Assembly: GCA_036011305.1 (NCBI GenBank)
Contig: DASCNA010000313.1
Location: forward strand, 1-33,445
Reading direction: 5' to 3'
Length of the DNA: 33,445 nucleotides
Source: DASCNA01 sp036011305
Lineage (GTDB): Bacteria; Verrucomicrobiota; Lentisphaeria; Victivallales; GWF2-38-69
Shown: positions 9,338 through 17,716 of the stretch, piece by piece
How the letters are laid out: the number at the start of each line of letters is the position of its first letter
Position numbering within the stretch: the first letter of the stretch is position 1
Translations under genes and position numbers: made by a program
Notes under the pieces: generated by a model
What the model was told of the DNA's origin: nothing
Seen by the model: the letters and a program-made list of their open reading frames with translations, nothing else
Databases searched by the model: none

Positions 9338-10563
9338 TATTTAATTATTTTAGATTTACCTCTCATTACTTGGGTAATCTCTTCAATTTTTATATTAGAC
9401 AACCGTATCTTAGCATTTCTTAAAGCAGCTCTCCGATCTCTTTTAAATCTTTGTACAACATATTCTGGTTGACGAATTCTGCTAGCTAATATACTATATG
9501 CAATATGCATGTATAAAGCTTGTTCTGCTAATTTAGGTATTTTACTATTTTCATCATACGCTAATCCATCAGATATATATTCTAATAATATTAATTTTCC
9601 TCCTAAGTTGCTGCTAAAAGAAAACTTACCTTCTCTGTCATTTATAGTAAACCATCCATTTCCTTGTGCTGTCTCTGGATCTAAACCATATCTCTGACCA
9701 AACCACGTATTCCAATATGGATAAATGTTACCATAATAAGCATTCATTTCATATAAGTCAATGTTAGGATCATTAGACATAGTATTCCAACGTTCTTCCA
9801 TTAATGATGTTCCTTGTATATTTTCTCCTTTTAAAGAACCATCAGGATACAATACATCATCTTGTATTGGAATACCTTTATCGTCTTGAATAGGAAGATG
9901 TGTGGGATTTGAAGTTAATCGAGTTGGATATATTACGTGAGTTACCCCAGATGAATCTATCCAAGACAACTTAACATAATTAACATAGTCTTGAGGTATG
10001 ACTACTGATAAACTAGGTGGGATTGTTAATTCTTGAGAGTTAACACTTTTTAATGTATCATAACTAAATTCTTGTAAACCTCTTTTAGCATGAAACATGA
10101 CATCAGTTCTTTTAACACTAGGTATTATCTTATCTTGTCCGACATATGCAACCATAAAGTTGTTGACTACATCTTCTAAACTAGTATACTGATAACCTCC
10201 ATAATGCTCAAAAGAGCTTGTATTATATAAATTCTTTAATCTTATTCTTATATATATAGTAGCACTTGATGATATAGAATGATTATTTTCAAATGTTATA
10301 GTATTATTTTCAACTGTAAAATAATCTGTTTCATTATATTCAATCCAAGTAACTTGACTATCTGTGCTTACTTCTAAAAAGAAATTATTTAATTGATAAT
10401 AATCATTTCCTGGTGACCATGAACTAAGATTAGGATTTACAACATCTATATATCCCAATGAAAGATCAATATCAAAAGTAAAAGCGTATGTAGTGGTTCC
10501 ATCGTAAACCATGGATTGCGTTCCTACATAGTATTGTTCATTAGTTTCGTTTATTAATCCCAT
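9337..10563 (-). CDS. Tail tube/ring protein, T7 gp11-like role
   Basis: A 408-aa structural protein. Residues 1-115 are a beta-rich domain (YDGTTTYAFTFDIDLSLGYI). From about residue 125 there is a stretch I recall as conserved among marine crAss-like-related phages: LEDVVNNFMVAYVGQDKIIP, KRTDVMFHAKRGLQEFSYDT, LTIPPSLSVVIPQDYVNYVK. The C-terminus is basic and helical (RFKRDRRAALRNAKIRLSNI). The gene sits between a head-tail adaptor-like gene and the stabilisation protein, the place where podoviruses encode their gp11-type tail tube or ring proteins. It is 6 bases downstream of the 260-aa gene. A ring or tube role is well supported by context; the exact position in the virion is not. Confidence 0.68.
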   Translation of the reverse strand: MGLINETNEQYYVGTQSMVYDGTTTYAFTFDIDLSLGYIDVVNPNLSSWSPGNDYYQLNNFFLEVSTDSQVTWIEYNETDYFTVENNTITFENNHSISSSATIYIRIRLKNLYNTSSFEHYGGYQYTSLEDVVNNFMVAYVGQDKIIPSVKRTDVMFHAKRGLQEFSYDTLKSVNSQELTIPPSLSVVIPQDYVNYVKLSWIDSSGVTHVIYPTRLTSNPTHLPIQDDKGIPIQDDVLYPDGSLKGENIQGTSLMEERWNTMSNDPNIDLYEMNAYYGNIYPYWNTWFGQRYGLDPETAQGNGWFTINDREGKFSFSSNLGGKLILLEYISDGLAYDENSKIPKLAEQALYMHIAYSILASRIRQPEYVVQRFKRDRRAALRNAKIRLSNIKIEEITQVMRGKSKIIK

Positions 10564-10569
10564 ATCTTA

Positions 10570-11352
10570 TTAGCTTTTTTCTGATACTTCATCTTGTTGT
10601 GCTTTTTGAGATGCTATTTGCACAATCTGAGGATCACGTATGACGACTCCAGCATACATTAATACGTTTAACACAACCTCAGACTGTTCTGAAGCGTGTA
10701 ATTCAAAATTTGTTGAACCCGCAGCGCCAACTGCACCATCCCATTCTGTAGCGTTATATTCAAACTGCCCAAGTGTTCCGGGAATATAACCCCATTTAAC
10801 ATTTTGTGGTTTTCTAATACATGTAGCTGAAATAGGTGTAGTGGCAAGTGCGGTTTGAGTAGCCATAGTTCCAACTATTGTTTTTGGATATACATATATT
10901 CTATGGTTTTCATAAGTATATACTGGATAAGTAATAGTGGGTTTAGTAAGTGGAGATTTATTTATATATAGTAATTCATTTGGCTTAGCTCTTTGTACTT
11001 CAGTGTTATTATATATAACAGTACCTAGTTTATAAAATTCAATAGATAATCCACTCGCGCTGTATGTGCCAAGATCTGGTTCTTCGTAATATTCATTTAC
11101 GTTCCAAGCACAATCACCGTTGGTTTTAAATATATCTAACTTCTCCTCTATATTATCTATTCTGTTACCATACTCAGTATCATTATCTTGGATTCTTGAG
11201 TATTGATTTAGATCCTCAAAATACTTTTCAAATATCTCTAATTGAACCTGTGTTGCTATCTTGTTAAACTCTTCTGGCGTTAGATAACCCCTTTGTTCTT
11301 TATTTAACACGTATAGAACAGTTTTGTATACGTCATCTACATTTATTGCCAT
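10570..11352 (-). CDS. Head-tail connector/ring-like structural protein
   Basis: The 260-aa protein begins with a helical domain, VDDVYKTVLYVLNKEQRGYL then TPEEFNKIATQVQLEIFEKY, followed by FEDLNQYSR. I associate this start with connector or ring proteins of marine crAss-like-related phages. The rest is beta-rich with many Tyr and Thr, and the last 40 residues return to helix (SEQSEVVLNVLMYAGVVIRD). An internal minus-strand ORF in another frame (10668-10874) is a shadow. The gene follows an intrinsic terminator and precedes the tail-tube gene by 6 bases. Adaptor function is an inference from the order capsid, this gene, tail tube. Confidence 0.62.
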   Translation of the reverse strand: MAINVDDVYKTVLYVLNKEQRGYLTPEEFNKIATQVQLEIFEKYFEDLNQYSRIQDNDTEYGNRIDNIEEKLDIFKTNGDCAWNVNEYYEEPDLGTYSASGLSIEFYKLGTVIYNNTEVQRAKPNELLYINKSPLTKPTITYPVYTYENHRIYVYPKTIVGTMATQTALATTPISATCIRKPQNVKWGYIPGTLGQFEYNATEWDGAVGAAGSTNFELHASEQSEVVLNVLMYAGVVIRDPQIVQIASQKAQQDEVSEKS

Positions 11353-11369
11353 TTTGTTTTATTTTTAAA

Positions 11370-11395
11370 TAAAAAAGGCGGCGATTAAGCCGCCT
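11370..11395 (-). terminator. Intrinsic terminator after the 256-aa gene
   Basis: On the minus strand the sequence reads AGGCGGC, loop TTAATC, GCCGCCT, then six T residues. The stem is seven perfect base pairs and very GC-rich for this genome. It lies between the stop at 11425 and the next start at 11352, and is oriented to stop leftward transcription. Confidence 0.9.
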
Positions 11396-11424
11396 ATAAT
11401 ATAGTTACATACTAAAGATCTTTT

Positions 11425-12195
11425 TTAATTAATCTTCTTCTCTATAGATTTATATACTTCTAAACCCTCATCGGTTTTAAAGAATGCTGCCATAGCAGAG
11501 TATGGGTTTTCATCAAAAGGTACCGTCATTAGTTTTCTACCATTGCTACCCCAGTTAAATGTTCTTTGATCGCTAGCTAGTTTTAATATACCTAGTTCTG
11601 TTGCTTTAATAGCAAAATTCCTAAGCAAAACATTTTCATCGTTAGCTAATTCAATAAACAATCTAGGATTTCTCTTAGCAAATACTAATATGTCTCTTTT
11701 TAATTCTTTAGAAGATAAATTAGAAACATTTGATCCTACTTCAACCCTAAGAATTGCTTCAGCTTGATCTAATTCTATAGCTTGCGCTGCGACTAGGGCT
11801 TCTATTTCTAGATTTAAATCTTCTAATTCATCTTTAGCTACTTCACGATTATCGTGTTCTGCAAATCTCTTACCTTTAAGAGGATGTATGTCTAACATCT
11901 TCTGTAGATTCTGCTGTTGCATAGGAACATATAAAGTGCCTTGATCAAAAACTATATGAGCTAATGTTACTGGACCTTCTTGTTCGTCCACGAACGGTGA
12001 AACTTGATTAGTAGCATATCTTAAAGCTCTTTGTATTCCCTTCTCTTCATCATAATAAAGTAAAGGTGCTTTTGTAGTATGTTTTGAATTCATTGTATAA
12101 CTTAATGGCGACATGTCATTAAGTAGATAGTAATATCTATCTTTCATTTCCCATTCCTTAGTTTGAACAGGAGTTTGTACTTCTTCGTTTTCCAT
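11425..12195 (-). CDS. Hypothetical structural-module protein, 256 aa
   Basis: I do not recognise a named family. Visible features are an N-terminal KDRYYYLLNDMSPLSYTMNS, then LLYYDEEKGIQRALRYATNQ and GPVTLAHIVFDQGTLYVPMQ. A long acidic helical region follows (KDELEDLNLEIEALVAAQAI), then basic stretches such as LKRDILVFAKRNPRLFIELA and FAIKATELGILKLASDQRTF. There is no membrane segment or signal peptide. The gene is isolated between two strong intrinsic terminators, so it may be expressed at a level different from both the capsid and tail genes. It could be a capsid-associated or assembly protein; nothing in the sequence settles this. Confidence 0.65.
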   Translation of the reverse strand: MENEEVQTPVQTKEWEMKDRYYYLLNDMSPLSYTMNSKHTTKAPLLYYDEEKGIQRALRYATNQVSPFVDEQEGPVTLAHIVFDQGTLYVPMQQQNLQKMLDIHPLKGKRFAEHDNREVAKDELEDLNLEIEALVAAQAIELDQAEAILRVEVGSNVSNLSSKELKRDILVFAKRNPRLFIELANDENVLLRNFAIKATELGILKLASDQRTFNWGSNGRKLMTVPFDENPYSAMAAFFKTDEGLEVYKSIEKKIN

Positions 12196-12217
12196 GATAT
12201 AATATAATATAATAGTT

Positions 12218-12244
12218 AAAAAGACCCCAAATTAATGGGGTCTT
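12218..12244 (-). terminator. Intrinsic terminator after the capsid/decoration pair
   Basis: On the minus strand the sequence reads AAGACCCC, loop ATTAATTT, GGGGTCTT, then TTT and AT-rich sequence. The stem is eight perfect base pairs. It lies between the stop at 12261 and the next start at 12195 and faces leftward transcription from the capsid gene. Confidence 0.9.
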
Positions 12245-12260
12245 ATATTAATTGTAGTTG

Positions 12261-12578
12261 TTATGCGTAACTAGTGATCAAAGCTACTTCGTCAGCGACT
12301 AAATACGCGTCGGTTTCTGAAGTTATACTTTTCACATCTGGAATAGCATATGGGTCTGCTACACCTTCTTCAATTGCATCTGTAAATTGAACTCGAGCAG
12401 CAGCAGCTAACGCTCCAGTTGTACCAAACACACCGGATTGTACATCTATCGTTACTACTCCACCACTCTCCTCTGCTACAGTAAACTGCGTAGCGCTAGC
12501 CCCAGCAACGGTAAGAGGTACAGTTATGTCATAAATTTGACTAAGAGGTGCTGTTGATGTTATTTTCATTAAAGCCAT
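12261..12578 (-). CDS. Small protein downstream of the capsid gene, possible head decoration protein
   Basis: A 105-aa acidic protein rich in Ala, Val, Thr and Ser with a beta-strand cadence (ITVPLTVAGASATQFTVAEE, VVTIDVQSGVFGTTGALAAA). There is no signal peptide or membrane helix. Small beta-rich genes directly downstream of the major capsid gene often encode decoration or cement proteins. Here the gene lies 26 bases after the capsid stop and directly before a strong terminator, so it likely shares the capsid's high transcript level. Its GC content is a little higher than that of its neighbours, as in the capsid gene, consistent with high expression. I do not recognise the family, so the decoration role is inference. 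Confidence 0.6.
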   Translation of the reverse strand: MALMKITSTAPLSQIYDITVPLTVAGASATQFTVAEESGGVVTIDVQSGVFGTTGALAAAARVQFTDAIEEGVADPYAIPDVKSITSETDAYLVADEVALITSYA

Positions 12579-12604
12579 AGTTTCTTATTTTAAAAGATTA
12601 ATAA

Positions 12605-14080
12605 TTACGCTGTGAATTCTACGAAGTTATTCGCAGCTTGAACACACAGACATCTTTCAGATAAGAAGTGTACTTCCATAGCATCTAAATCAGAAGTGTA
12701 AGCACCACCAACAGATCCAGTAATCCAGGATTTATATCTTCTATCATCAGTTTGCGAAGCTCTATACCTCACATGTAGGAAAGGTCGTCTAATGTTTTGA
12801 CCAAGTAATTGATCGTAAACAGTAGATGTTCCAGCTGGAACCATTACCCCTCTTATATTGTCAACCATTCCACGAGTTGAAGCATCATTTAGATATTTCC
12901 AATCAGTTTTGTAGAAGTCATAAGAACCTCTTCTAAACCCAGAAAATCCAAAGTTTAATGCCATCTCGCCAGAGTTGTCAAATAAACCATAAGAAGCAGC
13001 AGTAGTAGCGGCATAACCTCCACCAGCTTGAGCTGCAATCATATCATCAAAGTCAAGAGCAGTTGCTCTGTCTAAAAATAACATGTTCTCTTCAATAGCA
13101 CCCTGTGCGTCTAATTGAGCTAATATAGCATCAAAATCAGCTAACGCGCCAGCTCCAGGAGCAGCAGCACCAGCAAATCCTTGCCATACATTACCTCTTG
13201 TTTCAATTGCTTGAAATAAACCTTGTGTACCACCAATGTTAGTAGTACTAGCATCAACTGATATACCACCAGTACCTGCAACAGCAAGTTCACCTTCAAC
13301 CATTGCCATTTCAAGGTAATCCTCGTAACGCAATCTTGTTTCAGATTCAGCTTTTAGATACCATAAGTATCCTGATGTTCCATCTTCAGTAGCAACTTCA
13401 ACCCAACCAATTTGAGCAGTGTCAGATCCTGAGATCTCATACTTATCTTTTATGATAATTGGTTTGTTATGAAATTGTGTGAAAGACGGATCAACAGCTC
13501 CATCTAATCCCTGTGTTCCTTTAGCAAACTCAGATCCATAAACAAAGATGTTTAAATCGGCACCTGCAAAAGCTGCTGGCCACGCGGCTAATCCATATGG
13601 AAAAGCAAAAAGAGTCGTGAGGGGAGCAGGATGAACTGGAGCAACTCCATTAACTGGAGGATCTACTAAAGCTTTAACAGTTGTATTAGATATTGGTTCA
13701 CTAACAACAATAGTTTGACCTGCTCTAATAACATGAGCTGGTTGTTGTCCTGGACCTGGCCCAATATGAGCTGGATCAATTGTTATTTGTGCATTACCAA
13801 CTCCGACAGTTAGAACACAGCCAGTATAACTGATGTGTAATCTATTTTGTTCTGACCAAATTACTTGATCTGATGTCATAGGCATTTCAGCCCCGACCAT
13901 CCTTAAGAAGCCAGATATGGTTCTATTACCAAATCTTTCGACTTCTTGTTCGTATAACTCAGGAAGGTATTGTTGCGCGAAATCATTTCCACTTGAATTG
14001 GTGAAGTTTAAATAATTGTCTGACAATATTACCTGGTCCTGGTGCGGTGTTAAATCCGCATTTTGTACTGTAAACGGCAT
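12605..14080 (-). CDS. Major capsid protein
   Basis: The 491-aa protein starts MPFTVQNADLTPHQDQVILS and continues with QYLPELYEQEVERFGNRTIS, GFLRMVGAEMPMTSDQVIWS and EQNRLHISYTG. I recall this N-terminal pattern from major capsid proteins (HK97 fold expected) of marine phages related to the crAss-like group. Length, composition and position (after portal and scaffold, before connectors) all fit. An N-terminal propeptide is not obvious and no protease gene is visible in the window. Codons are somewhat richer in G/C than in neighbouring genes, as expected for a highly expressed product. The start has an AT-rich upstream spacer without a Shine-Dalgarno sequence. The confident part is capsid protein; the subfamily is less certain. 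Confidence 0.8.
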   Translation of the reverse strand: MPFTVQNADLTPHQDQVILSDNYLNFTNSSGNDFAQQYLPELYEQEVERFGNRTISGFLRMVGAEMPMTSDQVIWSEQNRLHISYTGCVLTVGVGNAQITIDPAHIGPGPGQQPAHVIRAGQTIVVSEPISNTTVKALVDPPVNGVAPVHPAPLTTLFAFPYGLAAWPAAFAGADLNIFVYGSEFAKGTQGLDGAVDPSFTQFHNKPIIIKDKYEISGSDTAQIGWVEVATEDGTSGYLWYLKAESETRLRYEDYLEMAMVEGELAVAGTGGISVDASTTNIGGTQGLFQAIETRGNVWQGFAGAAAPGAGALADFDAILAQLDAQGAIEENMLFLDRATALDFDDMIAAQAGGGYAATTAASYGLFDNSGEMALNFGFSGFRRGSYDFYKTDWKYLNDASTRGMVDNIRGVMVPAGTSTVYDQLLGQNIRRPFLHVRYRASQTDDRRYKSWITGSVGGAYTSDLDAMEVHFLSERCLCVQAANNFVEFTA

Positions 14081-14098
14081 AATTTTTAGTTTATAAGT

Positions 14099-15283
14099 TT
14101 ATAACTTTATTTTTTTTACTTTCAATTTAGAACTATCTAATCCAGTAACAGCTTTTACTTTTAATCCATTAATAAAAACGTTTCCATTAGCGCTTTGCCT
14201 AGGTGTGTCGTTTATATTTTTAGATTTAGCCATAACATCTTTTACAGCGTCGGCTTTGCCTTGCTCATAGAAATGTTGTGCTATAGTATCTGCATTTTTA
14301 GCTGCGTAGATAGCCTTGTGATAACCCTTGTGATCTTTAATAGTACCGTCTTCATTTAAGAACCTCTTTATAAAATTAGCAATATCGGATTGTGTTTCCG
14401 CTAGCTCATTAGGATTATTTACACCATACCTAAACTTCTTCTCACCCAAGTTAAACTCAAAACCTTTGAAATCTTGACTAAAGTAGTTTTTAGTAATGTT
14501 TTTAAATTCTTCGTGTTTCTTTAAAGAAACCTCTTGATCTTTATTATACTTATTAAAAAATTCAATTGCTTTTCTATCTTCTTCTGTATTTGATGGTTTC
14601 AACTTGATCTCATCATAATACTTATTTTTAGTTTCTTCTAGGAAACCTTTAGCTTTAGCAACTTCTTCTTTATAAGCTAATTTCTTTTTCTTAATCTCTT
14701 TATCTTCATCATAATCTTCATCAACTTTGAATTGATCTTCTATAATGAATTCAACCTCTTCTCTATTTAAATGAGGTTTAGTGACTTTGTAGTATTCTTT
14801 AAGTAGTATATCAGAATCAACAGCATCGTAATCAAAGTTGAGTCTAACATAGTCATTTATATCTCCACCAGTATCACTCATAAAATTAACTAACTTTTCT
14901 AAGTTTTCAGGTAAATCAATTTTAGGGGTTTTTGGTTGTGTAGTAACTGGTGTTTCAACTTTAGTTTCTCCAATTACAATTTCTTCATCGGTAATATCTT
15001 CTATTATTCCTCCGGTAGATTCTCCGGTAGGTAACCCTCCGGTGTCTCCTGTTCCCACTTCTTCGCCATCGCTGGGAAGTTCGCGTACATCCACGCTCTC
15101 TGTGCTTGGCTCTTGAATGGCATCTTCTTCAGTTTTAGTTTCTTCTTTTTTGGTTGATAGGTCTACTTTAATTATCTCATCTTTTTTAGTAAACTTTTTA
15201 GGTTTTTTAACTTTTAGTTTTTCTACCTTCGTATCAACGACTGGTTCTTCTCTGACTACTAATTCTTCTTGTTCTTCTTTCAT
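14099..15283 (-). CDS. Capsid scaffolding-like protein
   Basis: A 394-aa, highly charged protein directly upstream of the major capsid gene. The first 115 residues are disordered and alternate acidic and basic (EEQEELVVREEPVVDTKVEK, KVKKPKKFTKKDEIIKVDL, then a Gly/Thr/Glu linker). Residues 120-300 are helical (LNREEVEFIIEDQFKVDEDY, KKKLAYKEEVAKAKGFLEET). The C-terminus is basic (SSKLKVKKIKL), which in scaffolds typically contacts capsid protein. Composition, length and the order portal-scaffold-capsid support a scaffold. No protease motif is visible. The gene lies 12 bases after the portal stop and 18 bases before the capsid start. Confidence 0.7.
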   Translation of the reverse strand: MKEEQEELVVREEPVVDTKVEKLKVKKPKKFTKKDEIIKVDLSTKKEETKTEEDAIQEPSTESVDVRELPSDGEEVGTGDTGGLPTGESTGGIIEDITDEEIVIGETKVETPVTTQPKTPKIDLPENLEKLVNFMSDTGGDINDYVRLNFDYDAVDSDILLKEYYKVTKPHLNREEVEFIIEDQFKVDEDYDEDKEIKKKKLAYKEEVAKAKGFLEETKNKYYDEIKLKPSNTEEDRKAIEFFNKYNKDQEVSLKKHEEFKNITKNYFSQDFKGFEFNLGEKKFRYGVNNPNELAETQSDIANFIKRFLNEDGTIKDHKGYHKAIYAAKNADTIAQHFYEQGKADAVKDVMAKSKNINDTPRQSANGNVFINGLKVKAVTGLDSSKLKVKKIKL

Positions 15284-15295
15284 GATATTATATAA

Positions 15296-17716
15296 TTATA
15301 TATTTTCTGGTGGAGGTTGTAAAGACGCATCTTGCTCCATTTTTTGATCTACAGTTTCTGGCGTTATTTCAAAGTTTTTTGGTAATAAATTATTTTTTCT
15401 TTGGTCAATTAATTCACTTTGTTGACTAGCTTGTATTTTAGTTCTATTATCTTTTCTATTTTCTTTTTCACTATCAACTTGCAATCTTGTTTGAGAATCT
15501 AATTGAGCTAACTGCATATCATACCCAAATTTTTGTTCTGCTAATTGCATTTTTATTTGACCTTCTTGTTGAAGTAGTTGTATATCAAATTGGGATTTAC
15601 CTTGTTCTATTTGGAGTGTGGTTTGAGCAATAGCTTGTTGTTTTTGTGCCTCCGCCAATGCTGTTGCTTGAGCTGCTTCAGCTTGAGCTTGAGCTTGAGC
15701 TTGCATTTGTTGTTGAGCTATTTGTTGATCTATTTTTTGTTTTTCTTGTCGTTTTATCTTAAGTAATTTGTTTGCTAACTTAAGATTTTTTACATTCCTA
15801 ACATCTATAGCATCTTCTAAGTATATTTGGTTTTGCTGAAGAGCCATTTGAATATTTTGCTCTAATAGTGCTTTTTCTTCATCATCTGGTTCAAGTTCTA
15901 AATATATTCCAAAATCATATAAATGTAAATTGTACATTTCTTCTAACGTGCCTACATTGTAAGCTGTTATACTATTAATTAAAGCTTCTCTTGTTAAGTC
16001 AAACTCTAAACAATCTGATATTCTTAGTGTAATATTTTCACATGCTCTTAAAGTAAGATATAAACTGGCATCTAAAATATGTCTAGTAGCGGTATTTGAA
16101 TTAGCGGCAGCTAATTTTTGTAATCCTACTAATGATTTCTCATTTGGCATACTACCATCTCTAGCTTCATTTAATCCGGTTACATCCCTTATCATTTGTA
16201 AATAGTACTGATATGTGCTTATTAATGATTGAATTTTAGCTTGTCCGTTAGAACTAGATAATTCTTGTATAGGTACTTTTCCGTGATTTAAATCACCATC
16301 TTGTGTCATGGATCTACCAACTACACTACCAGTTTGAAAGTACATATTAAGTGCTTCTGCAGGATTATAATTTGTACCATTGCCTAAATCTACCTCTGCT
16401 AAACCATCTACATCTAAAAATACACCATCTGGAACAATTTTAGATAATACTTGTTGGAGTTTTATATGTGTTATTTGAATCATGTCAGCAAACCCCATGC
16501 ACTTGCTAACTATAGATTCAATTCTCCCTTTATACATTCTAGGAGCAGTTATATTATAGTTCATATTAACCTTAGTCAAATTTGACTTAGGCCTTGTCAT
16601 GTTTTCAGCTAATCTCCAATCTAGTAATTGATCATATCCTAAAACTTTAGCACCAGAATATAATACCTCTATTGATCTAGATACTTTATCAAAATTATCA
16701 CTAGGAGGTGGATTGAACATATCTGTTTTTTCCAAAGCTTTCTCTAAACCTTGATCAGTATATTTTATTTTAAATACTTGATCACTATACGTTTTGTATT
16801 CAAAAAATAATACATATATAGTATTACCTTCATTTCTACCAGCCCAACCTCTTGTATAATTATTATTACCGTTGTATTTTTCTATTTTTTCTAATTCCTC
16901 TGGAAGAAGATGAGGCCAATACTTTTTTATCTCTCCTAATGTTAATGCTTTTATTTCACCTACATACCATATATCTTCAAAGTTAGGATCTTCTGTATAT
17001 GAGTAAACTATATTTGCTGGATCAACGTATTCTACAGTAACACCTTCTGATTTATTGTATCCAGTTTTATTTGCACCAATACCTATAGTAGTTAAATCGT
17101 GATTAAATCTATGTTGGATTAATTTATATTTATTCCTTGCTAACGTATTATTTATAGCCTCTTCTTCTGCAATCTCTATAGCTTGTTTATAGTCTAATTG
17201 CATATGCACTTCTAATTCCTCTTCGCTTTGAGGAGCGGTTTCCGCATTTTCTACTTGAGATATGTCGTATCCTAAATTGTTTTTAACTGATTTATGATAA
17301 TCTTTTAATGCTATATTTCTAAGTATACTATCAGCGTAATCTGTTCTATTTTTCCTAGAAACTGGGTCTTGTGAGAATGCTTTTATATCATAATTTCTAG
17401 AACCCATACCATTCACTACTATATCTACAAACTTAGATAAAACAGGTATTGGTTTCCAGTCTAAATTCAAGTACGATAAATCGCCATTAATGGATAATTC
17501 ATCTTTATATTTTTGAACTGGTTGTTCTCCTCTAGCATACAATCTTCTAAAATGAAAATTATTATAATTTACAGAGAACCTACTACCAGAATTATAACCA
17601 TGAAACCACTCTCCTTCTATAGCTCTCGCTACTTGTAATCCATAGTCATAACTTTGTTTTACTTCATCAGGTACAACCTGATCAGGAAAAGAACTATTAG
17701 TACCAGTATTAATCAT
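15296..17716 (-). CDS. Portal protein
   Basis: The 806-aa protein follows the large terminase directly (TAA immediately followed by ATG) and precedes the scaffold, the canonical portal position. Landmarks I associate with crAss-like/marine portals are the N-terminal YGLQVARAIEGEWFHG, KPIPVLSKFVDIVVNGMGSR, MTRPKSNLTKVNMNYNITAP, and IRDVTGLNEARDGSMPNEKS followed by LVGLQKLAAANSNTATRHIL. From about residue 640 the chain becomes a long Gln/Ala-rich helix (QQMQAQAQAQAEAAQATALA), consistent with a portal barrel or extended coil pointing into the capsid. It should form the dodecameric DNA channel at the vertex. The Gln/Ala region includes a short hexanucleotide repeat. Confidence 0.82.
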   Translation of the reverse strand: MINTGTNSSFPDQVVPDEVKQSYDYGLQVARAIEGEWFHGYNSGSRFSVNYNNFHFRRLYARGEQPVQKYKDELSINGDLSYLNLDWKPIPVLSKFVDIVVNGMGSRNYDIKAFSQDPVSRKNRTDYADSILRNIALKDYHKSVKNNLGYDISQVENAETAPQSEEELEVHMQLDYKQAIEIAEEEAINNTLARNKYKLIQHRFNHDLTTIGIGANKTGYNKSEGVTVEYVDPANIVYSYTEDPNFEDIWYVGEIKALTLGEIKKYWPHLLPEELEKIEKYNGNNNYTRGWAGRNEGNTIYVLFFEYKTYSDQVFKIKYTDQGLEKALEKTDMFNPPPSDNFDKVSRSIEVLYSGAKVLGYDQLLDWRLAENMTRPKSNLTKVNMNYNITAPRMYKGRIESIVSKCMGFADMIQITHIKLQQVLSKIVPDGVFLDVDGLAEVDLGNGTNYNPAEALNMYFQTGSVVGRSMTQDGDLNHGKVPIQELSSSNGQAKIQSLISTYQYYLQMIRDVTGLNEARDGSMPNEKSLVGLQKLAAANSNTATRHILDASLYLTLRACENITLRISDCLEFDLTREALINSITAYNVGTLEEMYNLHLYDFGIYLELEPDDEEKALLEQNIQMALQQNQIYLEDAIDVRNVKNLKLANKLLKIKRQEKQKIDQQIAQQQMQAQAQAQAEAAQATALAEAQKQQAIAQTTLQIEQGKSQFDIQLLQQEGQIKMQLAEQKFGYDMQLAQLDSQTRLQVDSEKENRKDNRTKIQASQQSELIDQRKNNLLPKNFEITPETVDQKMEQDASLQPPPENI
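15675..15704. repeat. Tandem hexanucleotide repeat in the portal gene
   Basis: Five consecutive units: gcttca, three times gcttga, then gcttgc on the plus strand. On the coding strand it encodes the alternating Gln-Ala run near the portal C-terminus. It is in frame and could change length by replication slippage without breaking the gene. Confidence 0.85.
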
